This document shows, one piece after another, positions 1 to 8,154 of a DNA stretch of 64,000 bases. The translations under genes and the position numbers were made by a program. Position 1 is the stretch's first letter. Each line of letters opens with the position of its first letter. The notes beneath the pieces were generated by a model. It did no database searches, was not told the DNA's origin, and worked only from the letters and a program-made list of their open reading frames with translations. Location: positions 124,001 through 188,000 of the forward strand of contig DGTK01000013.1 of the NCBI GenBank assembly GCA_002393735.1, written 5' to 3'. The DNA comes from Lachnospiraceae bacterium UBA4338 (GTDB lineage: Bacteria; Bacillota; Clostridia; Lachnospirales; Lachnospiraceae).

Positions 1-532
1 CGTCACCTTCCTGAAGTTCAATTAAGTCCAGTGAATCGTTACCTGAGAGTACCACAGCATAATCATCGATGGTATATTTATCTCCCATGTAACTGATTTT
101 GGTTTGAAGATCATTTATTTCAAAATTATCGATATGTGTATCTACACTGAAAGAGTTATCAAAACTCATAGAAAGAAGTTTCTTGCTGTCACTGTTGAAG
201 TTGATATTATAGATTCCTCCCGTTGACAGCTGATTTGCGGAAACCACAGCCCCGTATCTGTCATACATTGTGGTGGTACCGTCATAGGTAAGAGTATATC
301 TTAGTCCCGTCTCAAGATTCTGAAACTTAAGACTGCTGCTGTCCGGATCTGTCTTTATAAGAATTGCCGTATCATCATAAATATAATTTATCTGATTCAC
401 AACCTCTGCCGGAGTATCTGATACAAACTCATCATCTGGCTTCTGACTGCCATTACAGCCACAGACAAATACAAGAACTCCAAGCGCCATAACCGGCATT
501 AATATTCTTTTGATAGCTATTTTTAATCTCAT
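1..532 (-). CDS. Lipoprotein of unknown function, 3' end beyond the window
   Basis: An open reading frame runs from an ATG at 532 off the left edge of the window, so only about 177 residues are visible. The N-terminus has a short basic start, a hydrophobic stretch and a lipobox ending in V-C-G-C at about residues 23-26. It is therefore probably exported and lipid-anchored to the membrane. The mature part is hydrophilic, rich in Asp, Ser, Asn and Thr, and reads like a beta-rich extracellular domain (for example Y-T-L-T-Y-D-G and M-Y-D-R-Y-G). I recognise no family. It starts 8 bases after the stop of the CCA-adding enzyme gene, so the two are probably co-transcribed. The ribosome site (T-A-G-G-A-C) is weak. 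Confidence 0.7.
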   Translation of the reverse strand, partial: MRLKIAIKRILMPVMALGVLVFVCGCNGSQKPDDEFVSDTPAEVVNQINYIYDDTAILIKTDPDSSSLKFQNLETGLRYTLTYDGTTTMYDRYGAVVSANQLSTGGIYNINFNSDSKKLLSMSFDNSFSVDTHIDNFEINDLQTKISYMGDKYTIDDYAVVLSGNDSLDLIELQEGD

Positions 533-540
533 ATTTCGTC

Positions 541-1863
541 CTATTTTACATATGTGCTCATAAGATATGCTTTATCATTATGCTCAGGATTGTCAATTAC
601 ATCGCTTAACATTTCATCCAGAATTCTTTTAAAATCCGGCCCCGGATTAATTCCTCTCTCAATCAGATCCCTGCCATTTACAGCAAGATCCTTTAAGGTA
701 AAGCAGTCCTTTGCTTTCATTATCTCATTATAGACATTCTCGTAAGCATCAACCAGCGCAAGTTTTTCCTCACGCCTGTAATCACTCTGAGCCATGATAT
801 CTGCTCTCTGAACCTCGAAGAAGTATGGGAATGCTTTCTCTCCCACCTTATTCATAAATCTCCTGAATGCCTTAGGTGTAGCCTCAACTCTTGTATCATG
901 AATTGAAACCAGAGTTGAAACTTTATCAATAGTATCATTATCCATCTTAAGTTCTCTTAAAATGCGTTTAACATTTTCCGCGCTTTTTGCCGGGTGGCCT
1001 TTGAAGTGATCTACTCCGTCACCATCCGTAGTCTTACACTCAGGTTTGGCACTGTCATGAAAGAGCATGGTGAGCCTGAGGATTTTGTCATTATGCACAC
1101 CTTCCATGGCCTTAATTGTATGCATGCCAACAGTATACATATGATTAGGATTATGCTGCTCGCACTCCATCATCTCATCCCAGATTGGAAGAATTACTTT
1201 GGTAATTCCCAGTTCATACATCCTTATAAGTTCTGCCGGATTACCCGAAGTAATTGTTTTAATTAACTCTGCCTGAATTCTCTCTGCGCTTATATACTTA
1301 AGATTGCCGGAGAGTTCCTTCATGGCTTCGCAGGTACCCTCATCAATATCAAAGCCCAGCACTGCCGCAAATCTTGAGGCTCTCATAATACGAAGCGCAT
1401 CCTCAGTGAACCTGTCTTTAGGAACACCAACGCAGCGGATGATTCCTTTTTTAAGGTCTTCCTGACCTCCGAATTCATCCACCAGGCCTTCTTTATCATT
1501 ATAGGCCATAGCATTAATTGTAAAATCACGCCTTAACAGATCTTCCTTAAGAACCCTGCTGTAAGTCACCGTCTCAGGATGTCTGTGGTCTTTATATTCG
1601 CCGTCAATTCTGTAGGTGGTAATTTCATATATCACCTTATCAAGAAGGACCGATACGGTGCCATGTTTGATTCCTGTGTCGATGGTATGGGAGAATATCT
1701 GCTTCACATCCTCAGGAAGAGCGTTGGTCGTTATATCCCAGTCCTTAGGCTCCACTCCCATAAGTGAGTCTCTTACACACCCGCCAACGGCATAGGCTTC
1801 AAAGCCGTTATCGTAAAGTTTATCAATTATATATTTAACGTTTTTAGGTAGCTGTATCTTCAT
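541..1863 (-). CDS. cca: CCA tRNA nucleotidyltransferase with HD domain
   Basis: The 440-residue protein adds or repairs the 3'-CCA end of tRNAs from CTP and ATP. The class II nucleotidyltransferase head is clear. It has the G-G-C-V-R-D motif at residues 27-32, the metal-binding pair Asp41 and Asp43 in D-W-D-I, the R-R-D-F-T-I-N-A motif near residue 112, and an E-D-A-L-R-I-M-R-A-S-R-F motif near residue 154. The C-terminal half has an HD-like phosphohydrolase region (L-F-H-D-S-A-K-P, then G-H-P). Length is normal for the bacterial CCA-adding family. A lipoprotein gene follows directly. The upstream gap holds a GC-rich palindromic patch and the terminator of the preceding operon. Confidence 0.95.
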   Translation of the reverse strand: MKIQLPKNVKYIIDKLYDNGFEAYAVGGCVRDSLMGVEPKDWDITTNALPEDVKQIFSHTIDTGIKHGTVSVLLDKVIYEITTYRIDGEYKDHRHPETVTYSRVLKEDLLRRDFTINAMAYNDKEGLVDEFGGQEDLKKGIIRCVGVPKDRFTEDALRIMRASRFAAVLGFDIDEGTCEAMKELSGNLKYISAERIQAELIKTITSGNPAELIRMYELGITKVILPIWDEMMECEQHNPNHMYTVGMHTIKAMEGVHNDKILRLTMLFHDSAKPECKTTDGDGVDHFKGHPAKSAENVKRILRELKMDNDTIDKVSTLVSIHDTRVEATPKAFRRFMNKVGEKAFPYFFEVQRADIMAQSDYRREEKLALVDAYENVYNEIMKAKDCFTLKDLAVNGRDLIERGINPGPDFKRILDEMLSDVIDNPEHNDKAYLMSTYVK

Positions 1864-1880
1864 GATGGTATTATATCACA

Positions 1881-1932
1881 CCGGCGGCCGGATGCCTACC
1901 CACCCCCGTTTTGCGGGGACAGGCAGGCAGGC
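1881..1932. repeat. Cluster of GC-rich palindromes between cca and the ligase-fusion gene
   Basis: This patch is far richer in G and C than its surroundings. It contains an exact palindrome CCGGC-G-GCCGG at 1881-1891. It also has a hairpin CCCCG/CGGGG with a TTTTG loop at 1904-1918 and a tandem AGGC run at about 1921-1932. It overlaps no convincing gene. It could be a REP-like element or part of the cca leader. I cannot tell which. Confidence 0.4.
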
Positions 1933-1939
1933 GAGTGCG

Positions 1940-1970
1940 AAAAAAACGAGTAGGGCTTACACCCTACTCG
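1940..1970 (-). terminator. Intrinsic terminator of the T-box operon
   Basis: A perfect 9-bp stem (1947-1955 with 1962-1970, 6-nt loop) is followed on the minus strand by a run of Ts. It sits 5 bases after the stop codon of the TIM-barrel/ligase fusion and closes that operon. Confidence 0.85.
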
Positions 1971-1975
1971 CCATA

Positions 1976-4507
1976 TTATGCTGTCTCTATACTGTCCGCC
2001 TTCGCAAGATTATATTTCTTAATTGCATCTTCTCTCATCTTATACTTAAGAATCTTACCCGCCGCATTCATTGGGAAGGAATCAACGATATCAACATACT
2101 TAGGAACCTTATGCTTAGCCATATGGTCTCTTACATACTGCTGTATCTCTTCCTTGGTAAGTTCTGTATCTTCCTTAGGAATAACGCAGGCCATAATCTC
2201 TTCACCAAGCTGTTCATCAGGAACACCGATAACCTGAACGTCCTTAACCTTATCATAAGTATAAATGAATTCTTCGATTTCCTTAGGATAAATATTCTCA
2301 CCACCTCTGATGATCATATCCTTAAGACGACCTGTGATACGGAAGTTTCCTTCAGGAGTTCTGCAGGCAAGGTCACCTGTGTGAAGCCAGCCATCTTTAT
2401 CGATAGCCTGTGCTGTAGCCTGAGGCATCTTGTAATAACCTTTCATGATGTTATAGCCTCTTGCCACGAATTCACCATTTTCACCATCCGGTAATTCTTC
2501 GCCGGTTTCAGGATCCACAATCTTACATTCAACGCCAGGAAGTGGACTACCTACAGTATTAACTCTGACTTCAAGCGGGTCATCAGCCTTACTCATTGTA
2601 CATCCAGGGGATGCCTCAGTCTGACCATAAACGATGGTAATTTCAGTCATATGCATCTTATCAACAACTTCCTGCATAACTGAGATTGGACATGGCGAAC
2701 CTGCCATAATACCGGTTCTCATGTGAGAGAAATCTGTCTTCGGGAAATCCTCATGTTCAAGCATTGCAATGAACATTGTAGGAACACCGTGGAAGCAGGT
2801 GATTTTTTCCTGATTAATGCAGGCAAGTGCCGGTTTGGTTGAGAAATACGGAATCGGTGATATGGTTACGCCGTGAGTCATGGATGCTGTCATGGCAAGT
2901 ACCATACCGAAGCAGTGGAACATAGGCACCTGAATCATCATTCTGTCTGCGGTGGATAAGTCCATTCTGTCACCGATACATTTACCATTATTTACTACAT
3001 TGTAGTGAGTAAGCATAACGCCCTTAGGGAAGCCTGTAGTACCTGATGTATACTGCATGTTACATACATCATGTTTATCTACCAGTGAAGAGCGTCTGTA
3101 AACTTCTTCAATCGGAACGCTCTCACCAAGTTTAAGAGCCTCTTCCCAGGTTAAGCAGCCAGGCTGCTTGGATGACACATTAATAACGTGACGAAGGAAA
3201 GGAAGTCTCTTGGAGTGAATAGCCTTACCCGGAGTATTGTCCTTAAGTTCCACAACAAGTTCCTGAATTATATCCTTATAACAGGAATCCCTGTAACCGT
3301 CGATCATAATCAGCGTATGAGTATCTGAGTTACGAAGCAGATATTCCGCCTCGTGGATTTTGTAAGCGGTATTCATTGTAACTAAAACCGCACCGATACG
3401 GCAGCAAGCCCAGAATGAAATATACCACTGAGGCACGTTGGTTGCCCAGATTGCCACATGGGTTCCCTGCTTAACACCAAGTGCAATTAAACTTCTGGCA
3501 AAAGCGTCAACATCATCTCTGAACTGTGAATATGTTCTTGTATAATCAAGTGTTGTATATCTGAAAGCATACTGCTCAGGGAATTCCTCGACCATTTTAT
3601 CAAGAACCTGCGGGAATGTTTTATCAATAATCTCTTCCTTCTTCCAGACAAAATACCCGGTTCCCGCCTTGTTGGTATAAAGGCCATCCTCTGCAAGAAC
3701 TGCTTCCTGTTTATATTTGGACATAAAGTTAACGAAGTGTGGGAATACAATGCCGGCGTCGCTTAACTCAGGCATCCATGATGGAATCCACTCAAGAGAT
3801 ACAAAGCCATCATAATTAATGGATCTTAACGCTCTCATGAAGTCATCAATTGGAAGTGTACCCTCTCCGCAAAGATCATATTCATAACCATCTGCAGTTT
3901 CCTTCGAATCCTTGATATGTACATGTTTAACATATGCACCAAGATTCTGAATTGTCTGCTCCGGTGTCTCACCACCATTACGAACTGTATGATGTAAATC
4001 CCACAGAGCTGCAACATTATCTCTTGCGAAAACATTAAGCACATTGTGAAGTCTTTCGGAATCAGCATAAGGTCCAACTGTTTCAATAAGAAGGCTTACG
4101 CCGTTATTGTCTGCTTCTCTGTAAGTTCTGTTGATACATTCAATTACAGGTTCATCTGAAATCTCTTCACCTGAAACTTCCTTACCTGCTCTTAATCTGA
4201 TTGCAGGGCAGTGAAGAATGTGAGCAATACGAATATATTCCTTAATCTCTTCTACGTTGGCGTCAATTTTGTCAGCGTCAGCAATGTCGCAGGTTGCATC
4301 GATACAAGGTATTGAAAGGTGCATGCCGGCGATTTTGCGAGCTGTCTCAACTATCTGTTCGTTGTTAAAAGGACGATTCTTGCCTGAAAAAATCTCCTTC
4401 TTGATATTATGAATTTCAATTCCCTGGAACTGCACATCCTGAGCTGTTACGTAAAAATCAGTCCAGTCAAAATCATCCCAGCCGTTTGTACTAAATGACA
4501 GTTTCAT
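1976..4507 (-). CDS. Fusion of a sugar isomerase/epimerase-type TIM barrel with an acyl-CoA synthetase
   Basis: The protein has 843 residues in two parts. Residues 1 to about 268 are a xylose-isomerase-like TIM barrel. Its four expected metal ligands are visible as Glu142 (L-L-I-E-T-V-G), Asp170 (W-D-L-H-H), His197 (V-H-I-K-D) and Glu239 (S-L-E-W). Residues about 285 to 843 are an ANL-superfamily AMP-forming acyl-CoA synthetase. This part has the ATP-binding motif Y-T-S-G-T-T-G-F-P-K-G at 487-497, T-G-D-L, R-G-G-E-N-I-Y-P, and the C-terminal catalytic lysine at about 818 (N-A-A-G-K-I-L-K). Both halves look catalytically intact. The gene starts 2 bases after the LeuA-like gene, and its Shine-Dalgarno GAGGAG lies inside the end of that gene, so they are translationally linked. 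The substrate is unknown. The ligase half resembles medium-chain or FadD-type enzymes. Confidence 0.88.
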   Translation of the reverse strand: MKLSFSTNGWDDFDWTDFYVTAQDVQFQGIEIHNIKKEIFSGKNRPFNNEQIVETARKIAGMHLSIPCIDATCDIADADKIDANVEEIKEYIRIAHILHCPAIRLRAGKEVSGEEISDEPVIECINRTYREADNNGVSLLIETVGPYADSERLHNVLNVFARDNVAALWDLHHTVRNGGETPEQTIQNLGAYVKHVHIKDSKETADGYEYDLCGEGTLPIDDFMRALRSINYDGFVSLEWIPSWMPELSDAGIVFPHFVNFMSKYKQEAVLAEDGLYTNKAGTGYFVWKKEEIIDKTFPQVLDKMVEEFPEQYAFRYTTLDYTRTYSQFRDDVDAFARSLIALGVKQGTHVAIWATNVPQWYISFWACCRIGAVLVTMNTAYKIHEAEYLLRNSDTHTLIMIDGYRDSCYKDIIQELVVELKDNTPGKAIHSKRLPFLRHVINVSSKQPGCLTWEEALKLGESVPIEEVYRRSSLVDKHDVCNMQYTSGTTGFPKGVMLTHYNVVNNGKCIGDRMDLSTADRMMIQVPMFHCFGMVLAMTASMTHGVTISPIPYFSTKPALACINQEKITCFHGVPTMFIAMLEHEDFPKTDFSHMRTGIMAGSPCPISVMQEVVDKMHMTEITIVYGQTEASPGCTMSKADDPLEVRVNTVGSPLPGVECKIVDPETGEELPDGENGEFVARGYNIMKGYYKMPQATAQAIDKDGWLHTGDLACRTPEGNFRITGRLKDMIIRGGENIYPKEIEEFIYTYDKVKDVQVIGVPDEQLGEEIMACVIPKEDTELTKEEIQQYVRDHMAKHKVPKYVDIVDSFPMNAAGKILKYKMREDAIKKYNLAKADSIETA

Positions 4508-4509
4508 AT

Positions 4510-5925
4510 TTATTTCTCCTCATAAACAATCTTGTTAATCGCATTAAGATAAGCTCTGATGCTGGCGCCAATGATATCGGTGGATACACCACTGCCTGAA
4601 TATAACTTGCCATTGGCTCTTAACTTAACAAGTGTGTTTCCTACAGCTCCGCTTCCTTCTGTTACAGCCTGAATGCTGAATTCATCAAGTTCATAATGGC
4701 ATCCAACAACCATTTCAACTGCGAGGAATGCTGCAGCGATTGGGCCGTCGCCTGAGCTTAAGCCCTGCAACTTGTTGCCATCTTTAAGAAGTGTAACCTG
4801 AGCGGTAGGTGTTATTACATTACCACTGTTAATTACGAAATTATCAAGCTGGTATGTTGGCGGAACCTGAAGAGCTGTGGTGGCAATAATTGCTTCCATT
4901 TCCTTAACGCCGATAACGCTCTTCTTCTCGCAAACTCTCTTGAATTCCTTATATACTTTTGCATTATCATCATCTGATAATTCATAACCCATAGCCTTAA
5001 CTGTTTTGATAATCCTGGCAATGTCAGCATCAGAATCCAGTTTAATATCATCCAATGACTTATTAACCTCGCCTGTATCAAATGAGAATTTCTTGCTTGT
5101 ATTATCCTCAGTTAAGTGCATCATTCTTACGGTTTTAGCCATGTCAGATCTTGCGATGGCTGTTGATACGTTAAATGATTCTCCTCTTTCTGAAATCATA
5201 TTTACAACGCCGTCTGTTGATGCTGCTGCCCTTCCGAAAAGTGAAGTTACAATCTCATCTGCATATGTATTAATTAAGCTGAACGCATTGGCCAAAGCCA
5301 TTCCCATATTATCAGGGCATGTTACTGAAAGTTTAACTTCATCATTCGCAATTTTCTCAACCTTTGAGCAGACATCATTTACAAATTTCACATATTCCTC
5401 TGGTAAAATCAGCCCCGCGCTGTCTCTAAGATTAATTACGCTTGCGCCGTTATCAATTGCTTCATTAATCAAGGAAGCAAGGAACTCAGCATCACTTCTT
5501 GTTGCATCAACCGCGCTGAATTCTACTTCGAAACCTGACTCTTTTGCTACCTTTATGACTTCAACTAACTTGGCGGAGATTTTGGCAGGTTTAAGACCTA
5601 CGTGGTATTCCATCTGAACAGGTGATGTAGGAACGCTTACGCAGATTCGGCCTTTCTTTGCACCTGAAAGAGCCTCGGCTGCTGCCTTAACTTCTTCAAT
5701 TGAAAGACCTGCTTCAACAGAAATTGTTGCTTTATTTATTACAGGTGAAAGTGCCTTAACAAGTAGTGCTCCTGATTTGCTGTCTGCTGCCGGAAGTTCA
5801 ATTACATCAACTCCCAGTGAATCCAGTGCTCTGGCGATTGCCATCTGCTCTTTAAAGGTCAGGGCCATATCGGCGCTTCCTGCTGCCTCTTTGATTGTCA
5901 TGTCCGAAATACTGATAACTTTCAT
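4510..5925 (-). CDS. 2-isopropylmalate synthase-like protein lacking the metal-binding histidines
   Basis: The 471-residue protein has the layout of the LeuA/homocitrate synthase family: an HMGL-type TIM barrel (about 1-280), a linker, and a C-terminal LeuA dimer or allosteric domain (about 355-468, ending in S-T-D-I-I-G-A-S-I-R-A-Y-L-N-A). Key catalytic positions are changed. The usual D-T-T-L-R-D-G-E-Q start reads D-M-T-I-K-E-A. The H-x-H metal motif before N-D-L-G is Thr202 and Pro204 in S-V-T-C-P-D-N-M-G. The G-E-R-A-G-N motif is also lost, while E-F-S-A-V-D-A-T-R-S is kept. Ordinary IPMS chemistry is therefore doubtful. It may have another reaction or be a leucine-binding regulatory protein. 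A leucine-type T-box precedes it, and it is the first gene of a two-gene operon. Confidence 0.8.
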   Translation of the reverse strand: MKVISISDMTIKEAAGSADMALTFKEQMAIARALDSLGVDVIELPAADSKSGALLVKALSPVINKATISVEAGLSIEEVKAAAEALSGAKKGRICVSVPTSPVQMEYHVGLKPAKISAKLVEVIKVAKESGFEVEFSAVDATRSDAEFLASLINEAIDNGASVINLRDSAGLILPEEYVKFVNDVCSKVEKIANDEVKLSVTCPDNMGMALANAFSLINTYADEIVTSLFGRAAASTDGVVNMISERGESFNVSTAIARSDMAKTVRMMHLTEDNTSKKFSFDTGEVNKSLDDIKLDSDADIARIIKTVKAMGYELSDDDNAKVYKEFKRVCEKKSVIGVKEMEAIIATTALQVPPTYQLDNFVINSGNVITPTAQVTLLKDGNKLQGLSSGDGPIAAAFLAVEMVVGCHYELDEFSIQAVTEGSGAVGNTLVKLRANGKLYSGSGVSTDIIGASIRAYLNAINKIVYEEK

Positions 5926-5954
5926 AACTTCATCCTTTCTAAACTTTATAACAA

Positions 5955-6239
5955 TAAAAAATCCCTAAGACTTTTCAGCCTTAGGGACGATTATTACTAA
6001 CCGCGGTACCACCCACATTGTTGCATATGCAACCACTCATTCAGATACCATCATATCTGTTGCCTTGATAACGGGACATCCGGAACTTCTTACACGCCTT
6101 ACCGGTTTCAAAAGTTCTGCTCAGGAGTGAGACTGCAATTTTCATTTCGTATCGGCTCGCACCATTCGCCGACTCTCTGTAACTGCCTGAAAAAGCATAA
6201 TTCCTTCATAGCATTTAACATATAAATTTTCGAAACTGA
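5955..6239 (-). promoter_or_regulatory. T-box leader, specifier probably CTC (leucine)
   Basis: This 5' leader carries the hallmark T-box sequence GGGTGGTACCGCGG (6001-6014). It is followed by an intrinsic terminator with an 8-bp stem (5962-5969 with 5980-5987) and a T run on the minus strand. Upstream are stem I features: an AGAGAG element and the GGTGCGAGCC segment. The codon in the position expected for the specifier, just before A-C-T-C-C-T-G-A-G, is CTC at 6129-6131. This would read tRNA-Leu and raise expression of the downstream LeuA-like operon when leucyl-tRNA is uncharged. The T-box call is firm. The specifier call depends on my hand placement of the loop. Confidence 0.92.
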
Positions 6240-6245
6240 AACAAT

Positions 6246-6273
6246 ACTATAACAAAAGAACCGCCTGTGTCAA
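6246..6273 (-). promoter_or_regulatory. Sigma-A promoter of the T-box operon
   Basis: TTGACA (6268-6273) and TATAGT (6246-6251) are separated by 16 bases, just upstream of the T-box leader. The region between here and the next gene holds nothing else I can recognise. Confidence 0.85.
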
Positions 6274-6342
6274 GAGATTTTTCACTTTTTTATCATCTAA
6301 ACTTTACTCTCCAATTGCCAAAACCGGTGAGTTCTCTATTTT

Positions 6343-6906
6343 TTATACAAGTCTGCTTCCACAATATGGACAGAATCTTGTTCCATCAGGCGCACCAAGA
6401 CAGTGTGGACACTGAAGTGGAAGTTTGGCTCTTTCCTGAGGGGACAAATCATATTTCTCCTTGGTCTGATGCTGCTCTTCCATAATCCTGCTCATCTGAG
6501 CCTGTTTTTCAATCTCAATTCTTGCAAGTTCTTCAGCATTACGCTGATTTATCTCAGCCATATCTCTGGCATTCTTCTCATTAATTGCGCCGGTAATGGC
6601 TGTTGATGCCGCGTTAACCACCGCACTTCCTATTGCGCCGCCAATCATTCCGCCTAAACTTGCACCGCCAAAGGAACTTCCAAATGCACTTCGTTTAGGT
6701 CTTTTTGAAAACATTGCTTTACCTACCACATTCCCCAAATTTGAAGTAGTCTGTGCCATCTTCGGTCCACCGGCACTACCAACTTTCGCTAAACTGCTGC
6801 CAAGTCTTACTGCAGGACCAACTCCTCTGGCTGTACCTGAAGCCACATGACCTGCCATTTTGGCAACCTTACCTGCGTTCTTAAGTAATCCACCTCTATG
6901 TGCCAT
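6343..6906 (-). CDS. Glycine-rich protein with C-terminal zinc ribbon
   Basis: The protein is about 187 residues. It has a basic, Gly/Ala-rich N-terminal half. This is followed by a glycine-zipper-like hydrophobic segment (G-G-M-I-G-G-A-I-G-S-A) that could insert in or lie on a membrane, a charged coiled-coil-like helix (Q-R-N-A-E-E-L-A-R-I-E-I-E-K), and a C-terminal zinc ribbon with C-P-H-C and C-P-Y-C-G pairs. I chose the ATG at 6906 over the in-frame GTG at 6912. The AGAGGGG ribosome site lies 5-6 bases before the ATG but runs into the GTG. The function is unknown. Zinc ribbons of this double-CxxC type are common at the ends of Firmicute membrane or stress proteins. Confidence 0.75.
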   Translation of the reverse strand: MAHRGGLLKNAGKVAKMAGHVASGTARGVGPAVRLGSSLAKVGSAGGPKMAQTTSNLGNVVGKAMFSKRPKRSAFGSSFGGASLGGMIGGAIGSAVVNAASTAITGAINEKNARDMAEINQRNAEELARIEIEKQAQMSRIMEEQHQTKEKYDLSPQERAKLPLQCPHCLGAPDGTRFCPYCGSRLV

Positions 6907-7006
6907 ATTCACCCCTCTTTAAATCCATAATAAATATAACATCACTATTTTTAATAATACCTATTTTTGCCACAGATTTCAAGACAGATTAGGCTTTTTG
7001 GATGAT

Positions 7007-7486
7007 CTATATCAGATTTTGTCCTTCCAGATAATCCAGGAATCCGTTGCAACCATCAATTACATCATGGTAAGTTTTCTCAAAGTCCCTGGTATACCAC
7101 GGATCTGCCACAGCCCTTGGGTGGTCTGTATAATCAAGAAGCAGACTGATTTTAGGATCATCATTTCCCTTGCCAAGTATTCTGTGCATCCACTTATCAT
7201 TCAGGTCATCCATGCCTATGATATAGTCATATCTCTCATAATCGGCCTTCTCAAGAAGCTGAGCCCTCTTACCCTTACATGATATGCCACGCTCCTTAAG
7301 CAGGCTTTGCACCGGCGGATATACCTCACTACCCACTCCATTCCATATCTCATCCGTATGAGTTGCCCTTGACTCAACATGGAACTTATCAGCTATTCCT
7401 CTTTTATTTATCATATCCTTAAAAACAAACTCTGCCATTGGGCTCCTGCATATATTGCCCCAGCAGACAAAAAGCACTTTTATCAT
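7007..7486 (-). CDS. Low-molecular-weight protein tyrosine phosphatase
   Basis: This is a small cytoplasmic phosphatase of the arsenate-reductase-like LMW-PTP family. The P-loop C-W-G-N-I-C-R-S (C-x5-R) lies directly after the first beta strand (I-K-V-L-F-V). The general-acid aspartate motif D-P-W-Y is near the C-terminus, followed by the usual helix (F-E-K-T-Y-H-D-V). Length fits the family, about 159 residues from the chosen start. Starts at 7501 (ATG) and 7519 (GTG) are also open. None has a strong ribosome site, and 7486 matches where family members begin. It stands alone, with no kinase or polysaccharide partner beside it. Confidence 0.88.
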   Translation of the reverse strand: MIKVLFVCWGNICRSPMAEFVFKDMINKRGIADKFHVESRATHTDEIWNGVGSEVYPPVQSLLKERGISCKGKRAQLLEKADYERYDYIIGMDDLNDKWMHRILGKGNDDPKISLLLDYTDHPRAVADPWYTRDFEKTYHDVIDGCNGFLDYLEGQNLI

Positions 7487-7714
7487 TGTTTGCTTTACCA
7501 TAAACACCACACCATTCACTAATCATGCTTCACAACATCCCAGAATTTCGACTACTCGAGAATTCCCAAAAACCTCTGTCCCGATTTCCTCATATAACTT
7601 CAATACGTTGTGTTTTATTTTTTTGTATATCCTGAATCCAAGATTTTTTGCTTGAAATCTTTGGTTTCAGTCTCAATCCAAACTTTTTTCTTTGGTTTGG
7701 AGCCATTTTTTATG

Positions 7715-8098
7715 CTATATTCTGCCCAAAAAATCCATTGCAGCTGCAATATTTATAAACAAATACAGCGCTTCGAGCACAAACGCCAGCACGAGAGTAG
7801 AGCCTGCAAATCCCCATACAAAAATTGTTCCATTCTCGGTAAGCCATATACACTTACCTTGTTTTAGCATTCTTTTTTGATCTATAAAAGTAAAAATGAC
7901 CACCAGAATCATAAGGATCAAATGAACGGCTGCAAGTATGAGCAATAAAATAGCTTTTGTATAGTTATCATTAACAGACAGGATCAGATAACTCAAACCC
8001 ATCCCGGCAAAAAACAACAAAAGACATAACGCACTTCCCAACAATGCCCTGATCTGATCAGCTAAGTTTTTCCCTTTATTAATATTCTTTCTGCTCAT
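7715..8098 (-). CDS. Small membrane protein, three predicted transmembrane helices
   Basis: The 127-residue protein has a lysine/asparagine-rich start and then hydrophobic stretches at about residues 20-42, 48-70 and 93-115. This suggests three membrane passes with a short basic loop (D-Q-K-R-M-L-K-Q-G-K) between the second and third. I recognise no family, and the neighbours give no clue. The nearest purine-rich ribosome site is unusually far from the ATG (about 20 bases), so the start is uncertain. The gap to the next gene downstream is AT-rich and has no convincing gene. Confidence 0.6.
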   Translation of the reverse strand: MSRKNINKGKNLADQIRALLGSALCLLLFFAGMGLSYLILSVNDNYTKAILLLILAAVHLILMILVVIFTFIDQKRMLKQGKCIWLTENGTIFVWGFAGSTLVLAFVLEALYLFINIAAAMDFLGRI

Positions 8099-8154
8099 TT
8101 ATCGTTTTTAAATTATTCTCCCTTTAGTCGGTTATGCTGAAATATAAAATTCTT

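Noticed and set aside
1862..2494. A 210-codon plus-strand frame opposite the acyl-CoA ligase gene
   Set aside because: It is antisense to a clear conserved enzyme and has no recognisable domain.
7590..7706. A 38-codon basic open frame between the phosphatase and the small membrane protein
   Set aside because: There is no Shine-Dalgarno site, the sequence is low-complexity A/T-rich, and it overlaps imperfect hairpins. It is most likely chance.
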